Positions 1-11,220 of a stretch of DNA of 64,000 bases are shown here, in pieces (the stretch's first letter is position 1; the number at the start of each line of letters is the position of its first letter). The notes beneath the pieces were generated by a model that saw only the letters and a program-made list of their open reading frames with translations, was not told the DNA's origin and ran no database searches. Source of the stretch: Lonsdalea iberica (GTDB lineage: Bacteria; Pseudomonadota; Gammaproteobacteria; Enterobacterales; Enterobacteriaceae); NCBI RefSeq assembly GCF_002111585.1, contig NZ_LUTP01000001.1, positions 115,295 to 179,294 of the forward strand. The letters are read 5' to 3'. Made by a program: the position numbers and the translations under genes.

Positions 1-1168
1 AGACATCCGAGGTATTGCTGAATATCTGATAGCTGCGCGTCGACAGCGTCGCATCGAAGTTGCGGTCGGCGTAAGCGGCGCTGAACTTCTGGGTGGCATA
101 GCCGTCGGTGGTGGAGCCGTATTTAGACGACAGATCGGTAAAGTAGTACGGGTCGCTGACTTTGGTATAGTCGACGTTGAAACGCCAGACCTGATTGAGT
201 ACGCCGCTGTGTTGCCAGTACGTCAGCCAGCGGGTGGTATTGCTGTCCGCCTCGTAGGTGCCAGCTTTGATCTCTTTGTCGTACTGCTTATCGTTCGGCA
301 GCCAGTCCAGCTCGAACACGCCGGCGCCGGCACGGGTCAGGTAGCGGAATTCGTTCTCCCACTGCAGCCCACGCTTGGTCTGCACGTGCGGCGTGATCGT
401 CGCGTCGAAGTTAGGGGCAATGTTCCAGTAGTACGGCGTCATCAGCTCGAAGCCGTTGTTTTTGCCGTATTTAGCGTTCGGGATCAAGAAACCGGAACGG
501 CGGCGATCGCCTACGGGGAGCTGAAGATAAGGGCTGTAGAAAATAGGAACACCGGCGATGCGGAATCGCGCGTTCCAGATTTCAGCCACTTCTTCTTCCC
601 GGTCGTGGATGACTTCCGAACCCACGACGCTCCAGCTATCGTCACCTGGCAGGCAGGACGTAAAGGTGCCGTTTTCCAGAATGGTGTATCGGTTGTCGTC
701 GCGCAGCTTCATCTTGTTGGCGTCGCCGCGACCCTGACGTCCGACCATCTGGTAGTCGCCTTTGTAGACGTCGGTGTCTTTGGTATTCAGGTTCGACCAG
801 GCTTTCGGCCCTTTCAGGATCACCTGATTGTCATCGTAATGGACGTCGCCGGTGGCGGTGACCGTGCGGGTTGGGTCGGTTTTGCCCGCCTGCTGAATTT
901 GATTCAGCTCGACTTCCTTGGCGGTCATCACCCGGTTGCCTTGCTCAATATTCACATTGCCTGTGAATACGGCATTGTCGGGGTAGTTCGCCTGGGAGTG
1001 ATCTGCCTGGATGTGAACGGGCAGCTGGCCGGTATCGCCGGTCACCAGCGGACGGTTATACGTCGGTACGCCGAGCATACACTGAGAGGCGAGGTCCGCC
1101 ATGGCTTGCTGGCTGTAGAGCGCTGACCACACTAACGAGGCCAGCAGAGTTGGGAAACTTTTTTTCAT
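1..1168 (-). CDS. lptD: LPS-assembly protein LptD (N-terminal part, runs off the window)
   Basis: Outer-membrane beta-barrel that, with LptE, inserts lipopolysaccharide into the outer leaflet. Read from the complement, the ATG at 1168 opens a signal peptide of about 24 residues ([10 protein letters not shown]... ending AMA), followed by the LptD N-terminal sequence with an early cysteine ([11 protein letters not shown]) and the periplasmic LptA-like OstA fold. About 389 codons are present. The rest of the barrel and the stop lie beyond base 1. The gene is divergent from djlA, as in E. coli, with 186 bp between the starts. Recognition is from family resemblance and gene order. Confidence 0.93.
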   Translation of the reverse strand, partial: MKKSFPTLLASLVWSALYSQQAMADLASQCMLGVPTYNRPLVTGDTGQLPVHIQADHSQANYPDNAVFTGNVNIEQGNRVMTAKEVELNQIQQAGKTDPTRTVTATGDVHYDDNQVILKGPKAWSNLNTKDTDVYKGDYQMVGRQGRGDANKMKLRDDNRYTILENGTFTSCLPGDDSWSVVGSEVIHDREEEVAEIWNARFRIAGVPIFYSPYLQLPVGDRRRSGFLIPNAKYGKNNGFELMTPYYWNIAPNFDATITPHVQTKRGLQWENEFRYLTRAGAGVFELDWLPNDKQYDKEIKAGTYEADSNTTRWLTYWQHSGVLNQVWRFNVDYTKVSDPYYFTDLSSKYGSTTDGYATQKFSAAYADRNFDATLSTRSYQIFSNTSDV

Positions 1169-1354
1169 ACGCGGTATCAGGTGTTCCGTCATCAGGGGCA
1201 TCATGCCGGCAAACCGTCAGAGACTATATCACGCGCTGGCGCAGTGCCAGTGCTAAATCCCCGCCGTTTTCTACGCGCTGCCGTTAGGAGCAAAGATAAA
1301 TGACGGGTATGATAAAGCAATTTTTAGCCGACGGCATGAGGATTTGAGGAGTAT

Positions 1355-2242
1355 ATGCGCTATTGGGGAAAGTTGCTGGGGCTAGCGATGGGCGCAGCGT
1401 CCAGCGGTGGCGTCAGTGCGGTGATTATCGGGCTGCTGGTGGGTCATTTATTTGACAAAGCCCGCTCGTCGCGTCGGCGTACCGCCTTTTCCGCTCACTC
1501 CTCTCGTCAGGCGCTGTTCTACATCACCACGTTCCAGGCGATGGGGCATCTCACCAAGTCGAAAGGGCGGGTGACCGAGGCGGATATTCTCGCCGCGACC
1601 CATGTCATGGATCGGCTGGAGCTGCGTGGCGAAGCGCGCGATGCGGCCCAACAGGCGTTTCGTGAAGGCAAGTCTCGTCAGTTCCCGGTGCGCGGCAAGC
1701 TGCGTAAACTGCGAGATGTCTGCATCGGTCGTTTCGATATGGTTCGCCTGTTTTTGGAAATTCAACTGCAGGTCGCCTTCATCGACGGCGCGCTGCATCC
1801 CAACGAGCGTCGGCTGCTGTATGTTTTCGCCGATGAGCTGGGCGTGACGCGGGCGCAATTCGAGCTTTTCCTGCGCACGATGGAACGCACGACGCAACAA
1901 TCACATACGCAGTCTCGGCACGGCAAGGGGGGTTGGTCCCAGCAAGGCGGTAATGCGCATCAGCGTCGGGGGCAGTCATACGATGGACGCTCTCAGTATC
2001 AGCGGCCGCCGACATATCCGCGTGGGCCGACCGTGGAGAGCGCCTGCCGGACACTGGGGGTACGTTCCCATGATGATGCGGCGACGGTGAAGCGGGCTTA
2101 TCGCAAGCTGATGAGCGAACATCATCCGGACAAGGTGGTGGGGAAGGGGCTGTCGCCTCGGATGATCGAACTGTCGAAGCGCAAAGCGCAGGACATTCAG
2201 GCGGCCTACGAATTCCTCAAGGTTCACAAGTTTACGCGTTAA
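1355..2242 (+). CDS. djlA: Co-chaperone protein DjlA (membrane-anchored DnaJ-like)
   Basis: DjlA is an inner-membrane J-domain protein that stimulates the ATPase of DnaK and is linked to capsule (Rcs) signalling. The 295-residue product has one N-terminal membrane segment (about residues 6-30, glycine-rich), a central TerB-like helical domain (about 50-185), a Gln/Gly/Arg-rich linker and a C-terminal J domain. The HPD tripeptide needed to stimulate DnaK is at about 257-259. A GAGGAG ribosome site sits just ahead of the ATG. The linker makes it somewhat longer than the E. coli protein (271 aa, recalled). It is convergent with rluA. Confidence 0.95.
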   Translation: MRYWGKLLGLAMGAASSGGVSAVIIGLLVGHLFDKARSSRRRTAFSAHSSRQALFYITTFQAMGHLTKSKGRVTEADILAATHVMDRLELRGEARDAAQQAFREGKSRQFPVRGKLRKLRDVCIGRFDMVRLFLEIQLQVAFIDGALHPNERRLLYVFADELGVTRAQFELFLRTMERTTQQSHTQSRHGKGGWSQQGGNAHQRRGQSYDGRSQYQRPPTYPRGPTVESACRTLGVRSHDDAATVKRAYRKLMSEHHPDKVVGKGLSPRMIELSKRKAQDIQAAYEFLKVHKFTR

Positions 2243-2309
2243 CGTTTCCTCGCCCCTCGTCTTCGTCGACGCCCTCTCTCCTGTTGCTACTCACACTTCG
2301 AACACTTCG

Positions 2310-2963
2310 TCAAAAATCCGGTTCGCAGCGAAAATGCATCGGCTCATGCGATGCCGGATGAGTGATAAACAGCTCCTGCGCGTGCAATTGCAAACGCGAC
2401 GCCATCGCCCGTGCGGCGGGCGGTGCGTAGAAACCATCCCCCAGAATCGGGTGTTCGATAGCCAGCATGTGCACCCTCAGCTGATGGGATCGTCCGGTGA
2501 TCGGCATCAGTTTCACTCGGGTTGTTCCGTCATCGTCGCGAGACAGCACTTCCCACACAGTTTGCGCGGACTTGCCCTCGGTGAAACAGACTTTCTGTTT
2601 AGGACGGTTGGGCCAGTCGCAAATCAGCGGTAAATCGACGAGCCCTTCGTCCTGCGCCATATGTCCCCAGACTCGGGCGATATAGATCTTTTTCGGTTCG
2701 CGTTCGCGGAACTGGCGCTTTAGCTCACGTTCAGCCGCTTTGGTCAACGCGACGGCGATGACGCCGCTGGTCGCCATATCCAAGCGGTGAACGGATTCGG
2801 CCGACGGGTGCTCCGCCTGGATTCGACTCATGATGCTATCGCGGTTTTCCGGTGCGCGGCCGGGAACGGACAGCAGGCCGCTGGGTTTGTTGACCACCAT
2901 GAGATGCTCATCCTGATAGAGCACCTGTAGCCAGGGATCTTGCGGCGGGTTATAGGGTTCCAT
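2310..2963 (-). CDS. rluA: Dual-specificity RNA pseudouridine synthase RluA
   Basis: Makes pseudouridine at 23S rRNA position 746 and at position 32 of several tRNAs (family knowledge). The 217-residue protein has the RluA-family catalytic motif HRLDMATSG, with the catalytic aspartate at about residue 62, and the later GRSHQLRVH motif typical of this superfamily. There is no S4 domain, as expected for RluA as opposed to RluC/RluD. It lies downstream of rapA in the same direction with about 70 bp between, as in E. coli, so co-transcription is possible. Confidence 0.95.
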   Translation of the reverse strand: MEPYNPPQDPWLQVLYQDEHLMVVNKPSGLLSVPGRAPENRDSIMSRIQAEHPSAESVHRLDMATSGVIAVALTKAAERELKRQFREREPKKIYIARVWGHMAQDEGLVDLPLICDWPNRPKQKVCFTEGKSAQTVWEVLSRDDDGTTRVKLMPITGRSHQLRVHMLAIEHPILGDGFYAPPAARAMASRLQLHAQELFITHPASHEPMHFRCEPDF

Positions 2964-3031
2964 GACTGGCTCCGAGCGGGCGGCAAGGGGGTTCCCCTGC
3001 CGCGTGAGTGATAAGCGCCATCATGTCGCTG

Positions 3032-5938
3032 TTATTGGTGTGAAACCACGACCAGACGGATGGCATCCAAACGCCAGTTTGCCTGTTCGAGATTCAACAG
3101 CACCTGTTCCCGCTGAGTTTCCAGCGCCTGTAGCTCGTCTTCGCGGATGTTGGGGTTGACCGCTTTAAGCGCCGTGAGGCGTTCCAGCTCATGCCGCAGC
3201 GCTTTGTCGGCGAACTCGGTGGCCGTGGCAATCACTTTCTGCGCTTGTTCGGCGACCAGCGGCTCCGCTTTTTGCAGCATGTCATGCACATCGGGCTGCA
3301 CAGCGTTCACCAGTTTGCTGGCGGTATGGCGGTTGACCGCAGCCAGCTGGCGGTTGAAGCTTTCGAACTCCACCTGCGCGGCCAGATCGGTGCCTTTGCG
3401 ATCCAGTAGGATGCGTACCGGCGTCGGCGGCAGGAAACGGGTGAGCTGCAGTTTTTTCGGCGCCTGCGCCTCTACCACATACACCAGTTCCGCAAGCAGC
3501 GTGCCGACCGGCAGCGCTTTGTTTTTCAGCAGCGAGACGGCGCAGCTGCCGGTATCGCCGGACAGGATCAGATCCAATCCGTTGCGGATCAGCGGGTGCT
3601 CCCAGCTGATGAACTGCGCATCCTCACGTGACAACGCCTGCTCGCGATCGAAGGTGATCGTGCAGCCGTCCTGGGACAGACCGGGAAAGTCCGGCACCAG
3701 CATGTGTTCGGACGGACGCAGCACGATCAGGTTGTCGCTGCGATCTTCCTGATGGATGCCGATGATATCGAACAGGTTAAGCGCAAAGTTGACCAGCGTG
3801 ACATCGTCGTCCTGCGCGGCGATATCGGCAGACAATTTTTTCGCCTGTTCGCCGCCGTTCGAGTGCATTTCCAGCAGGCGGTCGCGTCCCTGTTCCAGCT
3901 GGGCTTTCAGTGCATCGTGCTGTTCGCGGCATTCGCGAATAAACTCGTCGACCCCGTCCTGCTCTTCCGGATGAGCGAGCAGACCGATCAGACGATCGTA
4001 ATGGCTGTCGTAAATCGAGCGGCCGGTCGGGCAGGTATGTTCGAATGCGTCCAGACCTTCGTGATACCAACGGACCAGCAGCGCCTGCGCAGTACTTTCC
4101 AGATAAGGCACCAGAATTTGGATGTCATTCTCTTGGCCGATACGATCCAGACGGCCGATGCGCTGCTCCAGCAGGTCGGGGTTGAACGGCAGATCGAACA
4201 TCACCAGATGGCTGGCGAACTGGAAGTTGCGTCCTTCGGAGCCGATTTCGGAGCAGATCAGCACCTGAGCGCCTTCCTCTTCCGAGGCAAAATAGGCGGC
4301 AGCGCGGTCGCGTTCCAGAATCGACAGTCCTTCGTGAAATACCGCGGCGCGGATGGCTTCACGCGTCCGCAGCGCCTGCTCTAATTGCAGCGCGGAGGCG
4401 GCTTTGGCGCAAATCACCAGCACTTTCTCGTCGCGATGGCTGGTCAGGTAGTCGAGCAGCCACTCTACGCGCGGGTCGAAGCTCCACCAGGTGGCGTTTT
4501 CATCTTCGAACTGCTGATAAATTTGCTCGGGATACAGCATGTCCTGAGCGCGCTTCTCGGCGTTTTTGGCGCCGGACATGATGCCGGACACCTTGATCGC
4601 GGTCTGATACTGAGAAGGCAGCGGCAGCGGGATGGTCTGTAGCTGACGTTCCGGGAAGCCCTGCACGCCCTGACGGGTGTTACGGAACAGCACGCGGCTA
4701 GTGCCGTGGCGGTCCATCAGCATGGCGATCAGCGCTTCTCGCGCGGAGCGCGCGCTGTCCTCGTCGTCGGCGTTAATGGCTTGCAGCAGCTCGCTGATGT
4801 CCTGTCCGCCCAGCAGCGACGTCAGTGCCTGAAGATCGTCCGGGCTGGCCTCGTCCCCGGTCAGTAACTGCGTCACGGCATCGGCCACCGGCTGATAGCG
4901 TTGCTGTTCGGCCACAAATTCGGCGTAGTCGTGGAAGCGGTTCGGATCCAACAGACGCAGGCGGGCGAAGTGACTTTCCTGACCCAGCTGTTCCGGGGTC
5001 GCGGTCAACAGCAGCACCGCCGGGGTGACACTCGCCAGTCGCTCGATAGCCTGATACTGCGGGCTGGGCTCGGCTTCGCTCCAGGTCAGGTGATGCGCTT
5101 CGTCCACCACCAGCAGATCCCAGTCGGCGTTGACCAACTGTTCAAAACGTTTCGGGTTGCGTTGGACAAAGCTCAGTGAACAGATGATCAGCTGCTCGGT
5201 TTCAAACGGGTTGCTGCTATCCAGCAACGCTTCAGCGTAGCGTTCGTCGTCGAACAGCGAGAACAGCAGATTGAGGCGGCGCAGCATTTCCACCAGCCAC
5301 TGGTGCTGCAGGGTTTCCGGCACGACGATCAACACGCGATCGGCGCGTCCTGACAGCAGTTGTTGATGAATGATCATCCCGGCTTCGATGGTTTTCCCCA
5401 GACCGACCTCGTCCGCCAGCAGAACGCGCGGCGCATGGCGCTGGCCGACTTCGTGCGCGACATAGAGCTGGTGAGGGATCAGGCTGGCGCGCATGCCGCG
5501 CAGACCGCTCCAAGGCTGCTGGGCCTGAGCGTGCAGGTGCTGGCGGGCGCGATAGCGCAGGGCAAAGCGATCCATCCGGTCAAGCTGGCCGGCGAACAGA
5601 CGATCCTGCGGCTTGTTGAAGGTCAGCTTGCTGTCGAGGAAGACTTCGCGCAGCAGGGCAGGCGTTTCATCGTCCAGCCGCTGGCCGATATACGTGCGCA
5701 GACCGTTTTCGTCGATGACTTCGTCGACCTGCATCTGCCAGCCCTCATGGCTGGTGACGGTATCGCCCGGATTGAACATGACCCGGGTGATGGGGGCATC
5801 ATTGCGTGAATAAAGGCGATTCTCGCCGCTGGCGGGAAACAGTAGGGTTACCATTCTGGCATCAACCGCCACTACCGTTCCCAATCCTAATTCGCTTTCT
5901 GTGTCGCTGATCCAGCGCTGACCAAGTGTAAAAGGCAT
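3032..5938 (-). CDS. rapA: RNA polymerase-associated ATPase RapA (HepA)
   Basis: SWI2/SNF2-family ATPase that binds RNA polymerase and helps recycle it after transcription. The 968 residues carry N-terminal Tudor-like domains, then the helicase core: Walker A DEVGLGKT at about 176-183, DEAH box at 279-282, LLLTATP motif III, and the second RecA lobe ending in [10 protein letters not shown] (motif VI). Length and motif spacing match the E. coli protein. The start at 5938 opens with the family N-terminus MPFTLGQRW. It is upstream of rluA on the same strand. Confidence 0.97.
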   Translation of the reverse strand: MPFTLGQRWISDTESELGLGTVVAVDARMVTLLFPASGENRLYSRNDAPITRVMFNPGDTVTSHEGWQMQVDEVIDENGLRTYIGQRLDDETPALLREVFLDSKLTFNKPQDRLFAGQLDRMDRFALRYRARQHLHAQAQQPWSGLRGMRASLIPHQLYVAHEVGQRHAPRVLLADEVGLGKTIEAGMIIHQQLLSGRADRVLIVVPETLQHQWLVEMLRRLNLLFSLFDDERYAEALLDSSNPFETEQLIICSLSFVQRNPKRFEQLVNADWDLLVVDEAHHLTWSEAEPSPQYQAIERLASVTPAVLLLTATPEQLGQESHFARLRLLDPNRFHDYAEFVAEQQRYQPVADAVTQLLTGDEASPDDLQALTSLLGGQDISELLQAINADDEDSARSAREALIAMLMDRHGTSRVLFRNTRQGVQGFPERQLQTIPLPLPSQYQTAIKVSGIMSGAKNAEKRAQDMLYPEQIYQQFEDENATWWSFDPRVEWLLDYLTSHRDEKVLVICAKAASALQLEQALRTREAIRAAVFHEGLSILERDRAAAYFASEEEGAQVLICSEIGSEGRNFQFASHLVMFDLPFNPDLLEQRIGRLDRIGQENDIQILVPYLESTAQALLVRWYHEGLDAFEHTCPTGRSIYDSHYDRLIGLLAHPEEQDGVDEFIRECREQHDALKAQLEQGRDRLLEMHSNGGEQAKKLSADIAAQDDDVTLVNFALNLFDIIGIHQEDRSDNLIVLRPSEHMLVPDFPGLSQDGCTITFDREQALSREDAQFISWEHPLIRNGLDLILSGDTGSCAVSLLKNKALPVGTLLAELVYVVEAQAPKKLQLTRFLPPTPVRILLDRKGTDLAAQVEFESFNRQLAAVNRHTASKLVNAVQPDVHDMLQKAEPLVAEQAQKVIATATEFADKALRHELERLTALKAVNPNIREDELQALETQREQVLLNLEQANWRLDAIRLVVVSHQ

Positions 5939-6360
5939 ATGTGCTTAGCTCGATACTCGTCGTTGTCGAAAATTGTCTGAATGACAGTCATTGTCGGCCG
6001 CCCCGCCGGGAAAAAGGCGTAAATGCTGCATTGCCCGTCGTGGTATGGCAGGCGCCCGGTCGGCATGACCCGTGTTGTTATGTGTGAGTTAGCGATGTCC
6101 TGCCGTCATTTGCGAGCGCGCTGACGGCCTGTCGGCGCGATAGGCGAAAGTCGCCCCGCTACGTGTGCGCCGCTCGCGCATTCGATGACGTTGGCCTAAA
6201 AGGCCTGCGCTAGGCGCCGTCCTGCGCGGATACGGCCCGAATCTGAATGCATGGGCTGACGACAGCGCAAGGTCTTATCGAAAATACCGCCGGATTCGGA
6301 AAGGGCGTTATGGTACTGGATGGACGCGCGTTCGTCACCTGCCAAACCGCCGTCGGTGCA
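5939..6360. other. Intergenic region between polB and rapA, no gene seen
   Basis: About 420 bp between the rapA start and the polB stop. It should hold the rapA promoter. I see no convincing small gene, RNA or strong terminator. The open frames that cross it are antisense extensions over polB. Confidence 0.5.
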
Positions 6361-8736
6361 TCAAAACAGCCCCATTTGCCCGGTGACCAGCATCGTAAAA
6401 TCATCGTGCAGGAAGGGCAGAATCCCATCCGCCACCGGCTGCAGCTGTTTCTCGACGTAGTGTTGGTAATCCAGCGGCGAATGGCGGGTTTCCAGCGGCT
6501 CTGGCCCGTTGACGGTCATGACGTAGCTGATCCAGCCGCCGTTTTGATATTGGAGCGGGCGCCCATGCTCACGGTTGTACTCGTCGGCCATTCGGGCGGC
6601 GCGCACTTGCGGCGGGACATTGCGCTGATATTCGCTGAGTTTGTGGCGCAGCCGTTTGCGGTAGACCAATTGGTCGTCCCACTCGCCGTTCTGCGTTTTG
6701 CGCACATACTCCCGCACCCACTCCTGATAGTCCTCGCGACGGAAAATTCGCGCGTAGAGCTGCTGCTGGAACTGTTGCGCGAGAGGCGTCCAGTCGCTGC
6801 GCACGGTCTCCAGCCCTTTGAACACCATTTGCGGCTCGCCGCCGGCGTCCAACGTCAGCCCGGCGTAGCGCTTTTTACTGCCCTGTTCCGCACCGCGGAT
6901 TGTGGGCATCAGGAAACGCTGATAATGGGTTTCGTACTCCAGTTCCAGGGCGCACTCCAGCCCCTGGGTCTGCGCCAAATGCTCGCGCCACCACGCGTTC
7001 ACGTACTGCACCAGTTCCCGGCCGATGGCGTCGGCTTCCTGATCGTTGTGAGCGTGATTGAGCCAGACAAACGTGGAATCAGTATCGCCGTAAATCACCT
7101 GATAGCCGCGCGCTTCGATCAGCGCCTGCGTTTGCTGCATGATGTCATGCCCGCGCAGAGTGATGGAGGAGGCCAGTCGGGGATCGAAGAAGCGGCATCC
7201 GCTCGATCCCAGTACGCCGTAGAAGGCGTTCATGATGATTTTCAGCGCCTGCGACAACGGCTTGTTGCCGCTCCTTTTCGCCGCCTCGCGCTCCTGCCAG
7301 ATACTGTCGACAATCGCGGGCAGGCAGTGTTGCTCGCGGGAAAACCATGCGCCGCGGTAGCCTTCAACCGCATGCCGTACGTCCGGGTGCCGCATGCCGA
7401 CGGTGAGTCCGACGGGGTCGATCAGAAAGGTGCGAATGATGGAGGGGTAGAGGCTTTTATAATCCAACACCAACACGGAGTCATATAAACCCGGACGAGA
7501 GTTCATGACGAAGCCGCCGGGGCTGGCTTCCGGCGGGATGTCGCCCAGGTTGGGGGCGACGAAACCCGCTCGGTGCATCCGGGGCAAATAAAGATGGGTA
7601 AAGGCCGCCACGGAGCCGCCGCTGCGGTCTGCCGCGAGCCCGGTGAGGCTGGCGCGTTCCAGCAAAAACGGCAGCAGCTCGGTCTTGTCGAAGATGCGCG
7701 TCACCAGCTCGCAGTCTTTCAGGTTGTAGTGGGCGAGGGCCGGCTTGTCTTCGGCGAAGCGGCGGTCGATCTCGTCCATCCGCTGGTAAGGGTTATCCAT
7801 CGCTTTCCCTTCCCCCAACAGCGTCTGCGAGACGAACTCCAGGCTGAAGGAGGCGAAGTTCCAGGTGGCGGACTTGAGCGCTTCAATGCCGTCGACAATC
7901 AGTCGGCCGGGGGCGCTGGCGAAAAAGTGCCCCTGCTTGTAGCCGTGTTCCCGCCACTCCAGCTCCGCCTGCTGACGCCCAAGACGCAGCGGGATGCCGT
8001 AACGTTCGGCGTGTTTTTGCAGCACCCGCAGGTCGAACTGAACCAGATTCCAGCCGACAATCAGGTCGGGGTCGTACTGCTGGATCCAGTGATTAAGCTG
8101 TTCCAGCAGCTGTGGCCGGCTGGAGACATACTCCAGCGTGAGGTCGCCCGCGTCAGCCGGGTCGCCGTTGGGCGGACCCAGCATAAACACCTGCCGCTGG
8201 CCGCAGCCTTCCAGGCCGATGCAGTACAGCTCGCCGTGGCGATTGGTTTCGATATCCAGCGACACCATGCGGAGCGGCGGGCGATAGTGCGGTTCAGGTT
8301 TCATTCTGGCGTTGAGGATACGCGCTTCCGGTCCGGCATCGCCGTCGAACCAGACCGGGGCAGTAATGAAACGCTCCATCAGAAAACGTTCAGGCGGGCG
8401 AATATCGGCTTCATAAATGGGGACGCCAGCTTCCTGCAGCCGTTTTTCGATACGCTGCAACTGGCGATATTGCGGGCAGTAGAGGCCTAGCAGATCTTCG
8501 TGGTGAAAGCTTTTCATCCTCAGCGGGCGCAGTTCGGCTTTTTTCTCGCCGTTCAGCGCGGCGCGGACTTCCGCTTCATGGCGAGCGGGGACAAAAGCTA
8601 CCGCCTGTTGCAGAGGAAGACGCACCCGTTGCGGGCCGTTGTCGGTGGCGAGCCAGAATTCGACCTGTATGCCGGTCGGTGTATCTTGCCAATGGCGGGT
8701 GAGCACAAAGCCCTGACGCGGGGAGGAAGCAGTCAT
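6361..8736 (-). CDS. polB: DNA polymerase II (family B, SOS-inducible)
   Basis: Translesion and replication-restart polymerase with 3'-5' proofreading, normally induced by the SOS response. The 791-residue product shows the exonuclease motifs in order (SLDIETN near residue 160, [10 protein letters not shown], then YNLKDCEL) and the family B polymerase motifs: A (DYKSLYPSI), B (KIIMNAFYG) and C (YGDTDS). All catalytic acidic residues are present and the length is normal. A LexA-box-like palindrome lies 37 bp upstream of the ATG. In E. coli araD follows on the other side; here a Liv-type transporter does. Confidence 0.97.
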   Translation of the reverse strand: MTASSPRQGFVLTRHWQDTPTGIQVEFWLATDNGPQRVRLPLQQAVAFVPARHEAEVRAALNGEKKAELRPLRMKSFHHEDLLGLYCPQYRQLQRIEKRLQEAGVPIYEADIRPPERFLMERFITAPVWFDGDAGPEARILNARMKPEPHYRPPLRMVSLDIETNRHGELYCIGLEGCGQRQVFMLGPPNGDPADAGDLTLEYVSSRPQLLEQLNHWIQQYDPDLIVGWNLVQFDLRVLQKHAERYGIPLRLGRQQAELEWREHGYKQGHFFASAPGRLIVDGIEALKSATWNFASFSLEFVSQTLLGEGKAMDNPYQRMDEIDRRFAEDKPALAHYNLKDCELVTRIFDKTELLPFLLERASLTGLAADRSGGSVAAFTHLYLPRMHRAGFVAPNLGDIPPEASPGGFVMNSRPGLYDSVLVLDYKSLYPSIIRTFLIDPVGLTVGMRHPDVRHAVEGYRGAWFSREQHCLPAIVDSIWQEREAAKRSGNKPLSQALKIIMNAFYGVLGSSGCRFFDPRLASSITLRGHDIMQQTQALIEARGYQVIYGDTDSTFVWLNHAHNDQEADAIGRELVQYVNAWWREHLAQTQGLECALELEYETHYQRFLMPTIRGAEQGSKKRYAGLTLDAGGEPQMVFKGLETVRSDWTPLAQQFQQQLYARIFRREDYQEWVREYVRKTQNGEWDDQLVYRKRLRHKLSEYQRNVPPQVRAARMADEYNREHGRPLQYQNGGWISYVMTVNGPEPLETRHSPLDYQHYVEKQLQPVADGILPFLHDDFTMLVTGQMGLF

Positions 8737-8772
8737 AACCTCAGGCCGTATGAAGAAGAAAGACGTTATTAA

Positions 8773-8792
8773 GTGTGGTTATCTATACAGTG
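8773..8792 (-). promoter_or_regulatory. Probable LexA (SOS) box of polB
   Basis: The complement reads CACTGTATAGATAACCACAC, which by my count matches 13 of 20 positions of the LexA consensus TACTGTATATATATACAGTA. The left CTGT half is perfect and the right half is degenerate. It lies 37 bp upstream of the polB start, where an SOS operator is expected, since polB is a known LexA-regulated gene. The assignment rests on position and partial match. Confidence 0.55.
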
Positions 8793-9157
8793 GTTGTCCA
8801 GCCTTTTTCGACTGCCACCTGGTGAGGCAGCGCTTTCAATCGCGGTGCGTCCGAAGTCCGAATGATTGATTTGTCTTATGAAAGCCGCGGAAAAATCCGC
8901 ACCATGCGAACGCAACGTGGGGGGTTATGGTGCAACAGACGCCCATCGCGAGCATTTGAGGCAATCACTTCCTGTTATGTCTGATTTATTGATTGATTAA
9001 TAACGCGTTTATCCGCCCTGGCTAATTGGCATGGTAATTGCTGATTTTTCCCTTGTGGTGCGGGGTGTTCCCGTGCGCATTTTTGCTGGCAATAGCCCTA
9101 TACACAGCTTCATTTCACGACAGGAACGTAATCCACTATTCATTGACGAGGCGGAAC
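8793..9157. other. Divergent intergenic region polB / liv-type operon
   Basis: About 365 bp that must hold the promoter of the transporter operon. An AT-rich patch around 8975-9005 is the likeliest promoter area. I could not assign -10/-35 boxes or a regulator site with confidence. An upstream in-frame ATG at 9038 would add 40 residues ahead of the signal peptide of the next gene and is rejected as its start. Confidence 0.4.
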
Positions 9158-10294
9158 ATGAAGAGAAGAGTTTTCAACACAACGATAGCCGCGGTCTGTG
9201 TGTCCTCAGCGCTGGCGGCCGCAAATGTCATGGCGGACGAAGTGAAAATCGGTGTTGTACTGCCCTTGAGCGGCGCGTTGAGCGGTTATGGCCAGCCCTC
9301 ACAGAAAGGGGTGACGCTGATTAACGGCATGGAGCCTAAATTAGCCAATGGCGATACCGTCAAGCTGATCGTCATCGACGACAAGAGCGACAAGGTTGAA
9401 GCTGCCAATGCCATGCAGCGTCTGGTTTCCAGCGACAAGGTGGATGCGGTGATTGGCGAGGTGACCTCGACTAATACGCTGGCGATGACCAAGATGGCGG
9501 AAGACACTAAAACGCCGCTGATTTCCCCCACGGCCACCAATGACCGCGTCACCCGCAACCGCGAGTATGTCAGCCGGGTATGCTTCTCCGACAGCTTCCA
9601 GGGCGTGGTAGGCGCCAACTTGGCCAGCCGCGATTTGAAAGCCAAGAAAGCGGCCATCATGTTCGACAGCAGTAACGACTACTCCGTCGGTCTGGCGCGC
9701 GCCTTCCGCAATCAATTTGTAAAAAACGGCGGCACGATCGCGGTAGAAGTGCAGGCCCCCGGCGGCAGCAAGGATTTCAAAGCGCAGCTCTCCACCGTGA
9801 AATCTCACAACGTCGATATGATCTACATGCCGATTTACTACACCGAAGGCGCGCTGATTGCAGTACAGGCCAAGCAACTGGGGCTGAAAGTGCCGGTTGT
9901 GGGCGGCGACGGTCTGGCGGCCGATCCAATCTTCTTCAAACTCGGTCAGGACGCGGTGGAAGGCTACATGACCACCGACTACTACTCGCCGAACGCAAAA
10001 GAGCAGACGCCGGACGGCGAGAAATTCATTCAGGCCTGGACCGCCAAATATAACGAGCCGACTCATACCTGGGGCGCGATGACGGCGGATGCGTACAAAA
10101 TGATCGTCGCCGCCATGAATAAGTGCAGCGATCCGCACGATCGCGTTTGCGTGAACAAGAACCTGCGCGCAACCACCAACTTCACCGGTATTACGGGGAC
10201 GTTGACCCTGAAAGGCGGCGACGCCATTCGTCCTGCGGTCATCAACGAAGTCAAAAACGGACAGCTGGCGTTTAAAACGGTGGTCAATCCTTAA
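9158..10294 (+). CDS. Branched-chain amino acid-type ABC transporter, periplasmic binding protein (LivJ/LivK-like)
   Basis: Periplasmic receptor that delivers substrate, probably leucine/isoleucine/valine or a related amino acid, to the permease encoded next. From the ATG at 9158 (GAGGCGG ribosome site just upstream) it is 378 residues, with a signal peptide ending near ANVMA and mature protein starting DEVKIGVVLPLSGALSGYG. This is the typical Peripla_BP_6 (LivJ-type) opening. Two cysteines near the C-terminus (about 325-335) resemble the disulfide region of such receptors. It is the first gene of a five-gene cluster. The exact substrate cannot be told from sequence. Confidence 0.88.
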   Translation: MKRRVFNTTIAAVCVSSALAAANVMADEVKIGVVLPLSGALSGYGQPSQKGVTLINGMEPKLANGDTVKLIVIDDKSDKVEAANAMQRLVSSDKVDAVIGEVTSTNTLAMTKMAEDTKTPLISPTATNDRVTRNREYVSRVCFSDSFQGVVGANLASRDLKAKKAAIMFDSSNDYSVGLARAFRNQFVKNGGTIAVEVQAPGGSKDFKAQLSTVKSHNVDMIYMPIYYTEGALIAVQAKQLGLKVPVVGGDGLAADPIFFKLGQDAVEGYMTTDYYSPNAKEQTPDGEKFIQAWTAKYNEPTHTWGAMTADAYKMIVAAMNKCSDPHDRVCVNKNLRATTNFTGITGTLTLKGGDAIRPAVINEVKNGQLAFKTVVNP

Positions 10295-10321
10295 TCGGCG
10301 GGAAGTAGTAAGGAGCGCACA

Positions 10322-11220
10322 ATGGATTTTGCCGTTTTTTTACAGCAGGTGGTCAATGGCATGAGCTTGGCAGTATGTATGCGCTGATCGCGATTGGTTA
10401 CACCATGGTGTATGGCGTACTACGGCTGATCAACTTCGCCCATGCGGATATCATGATGGTCGGTGCCTTTGTGGCGCTGATCAGCTTCACCTCCTTCGGG
10501 CTGCCTTTCGGGGCAGCTATTTTGTTTTCGGTACTGGTCTCGGCTTTGCTTGGGGTTGCTATCGATCGCATCGCCTATCGCCCACTGCGGCAGGCGTCCA
10601 AAATCTCCATGCTGATCACCGCCATCGGCGTCAGCTTCTTTCTGGAGAACCTTTTTAACGTCGTGTTCGGCGGCAGCCCGCGCTTTTTCGAATCGCCGCC
10701 GTTTTTCAATCAGACGATGACGCTCGGTCAAATCGTGATTACCCAGGTGGCGTGGATGGTGCCGCTGATCACGCTAGTGCTGCTGGCGATCATTCTGTTC
10801 ATCCTGTACCGCACCCGACAGGGGATGGCGATCCGGGCGGTGGCGTTCGACGTCAATACCGTTCGACTGATGGGTATTGACGCTAACCACATCATTTCGC
10901 TGGTGTTTGCGCTGGGGAGCGCGCTGGCGTCGCTGGGCGGCGTGTTCTATGCCATCAGTTACCCAACTATCGATCCTCTGATGGGGGTATTGATCGGCCT
11001 AAAAGCCTTCGCCGCAGCGGTACTGGGCGGGATTGGCAGCGTGACCGGGGCGGTCATCGGCGGCTTTATTCTGGGCTTTACCGAAGTGGTGGCGGTCGCC
11101 GTTTTCCCAGAGCTGGGCGGGTACAAAGATGCCTTCGCCTTCCTGTTTTTAATTTTGGTGCTGCTGTTCAGACCGGTGGGCATCATGGGTGATGAACGAC
11201 TGGAAAGGAGCCGCTTCTGA
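10322..11220 (+). CDS. livH: Branched-chain amino acid-type ABC permease LivH-like, frame broken near the 5' end
   Basis: Inner-membrane permease subunit with multiple hydrophobic helices and the LivH signature YALIAIGYTMVYG. The natural start is the ATG at 10322 after an AAGGAG ribosome site at about 10310. It encodes MDFAVFLQQVVNGMSL, but one base is missing at about 10368-10370 (TTGGCAGT where TTGGGCAGT is expected), and that frame stops at 10385. The downstream frame is open from the ATG at 10375 (281 residues) to 11220, and only about 17 N-terminal residues fall outside it. This is either a real frameshift with a possible restart at 10375, or a sequencing deletion. It overlaps livM by one base. 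Confidence 0.82.

Noticed and set aside
209..1126. 305-codon open frame on the + strand
   Set aside because: Antisense to the lptD coding sequence; no ribosome site and no family resemblance.
6247..7488. 413-codon open frame on the + strand
   Set aside because: It lies antisense to polB, whose complement frame has all polymerase motifs. Long antisense frames are common in GC-rich genes.
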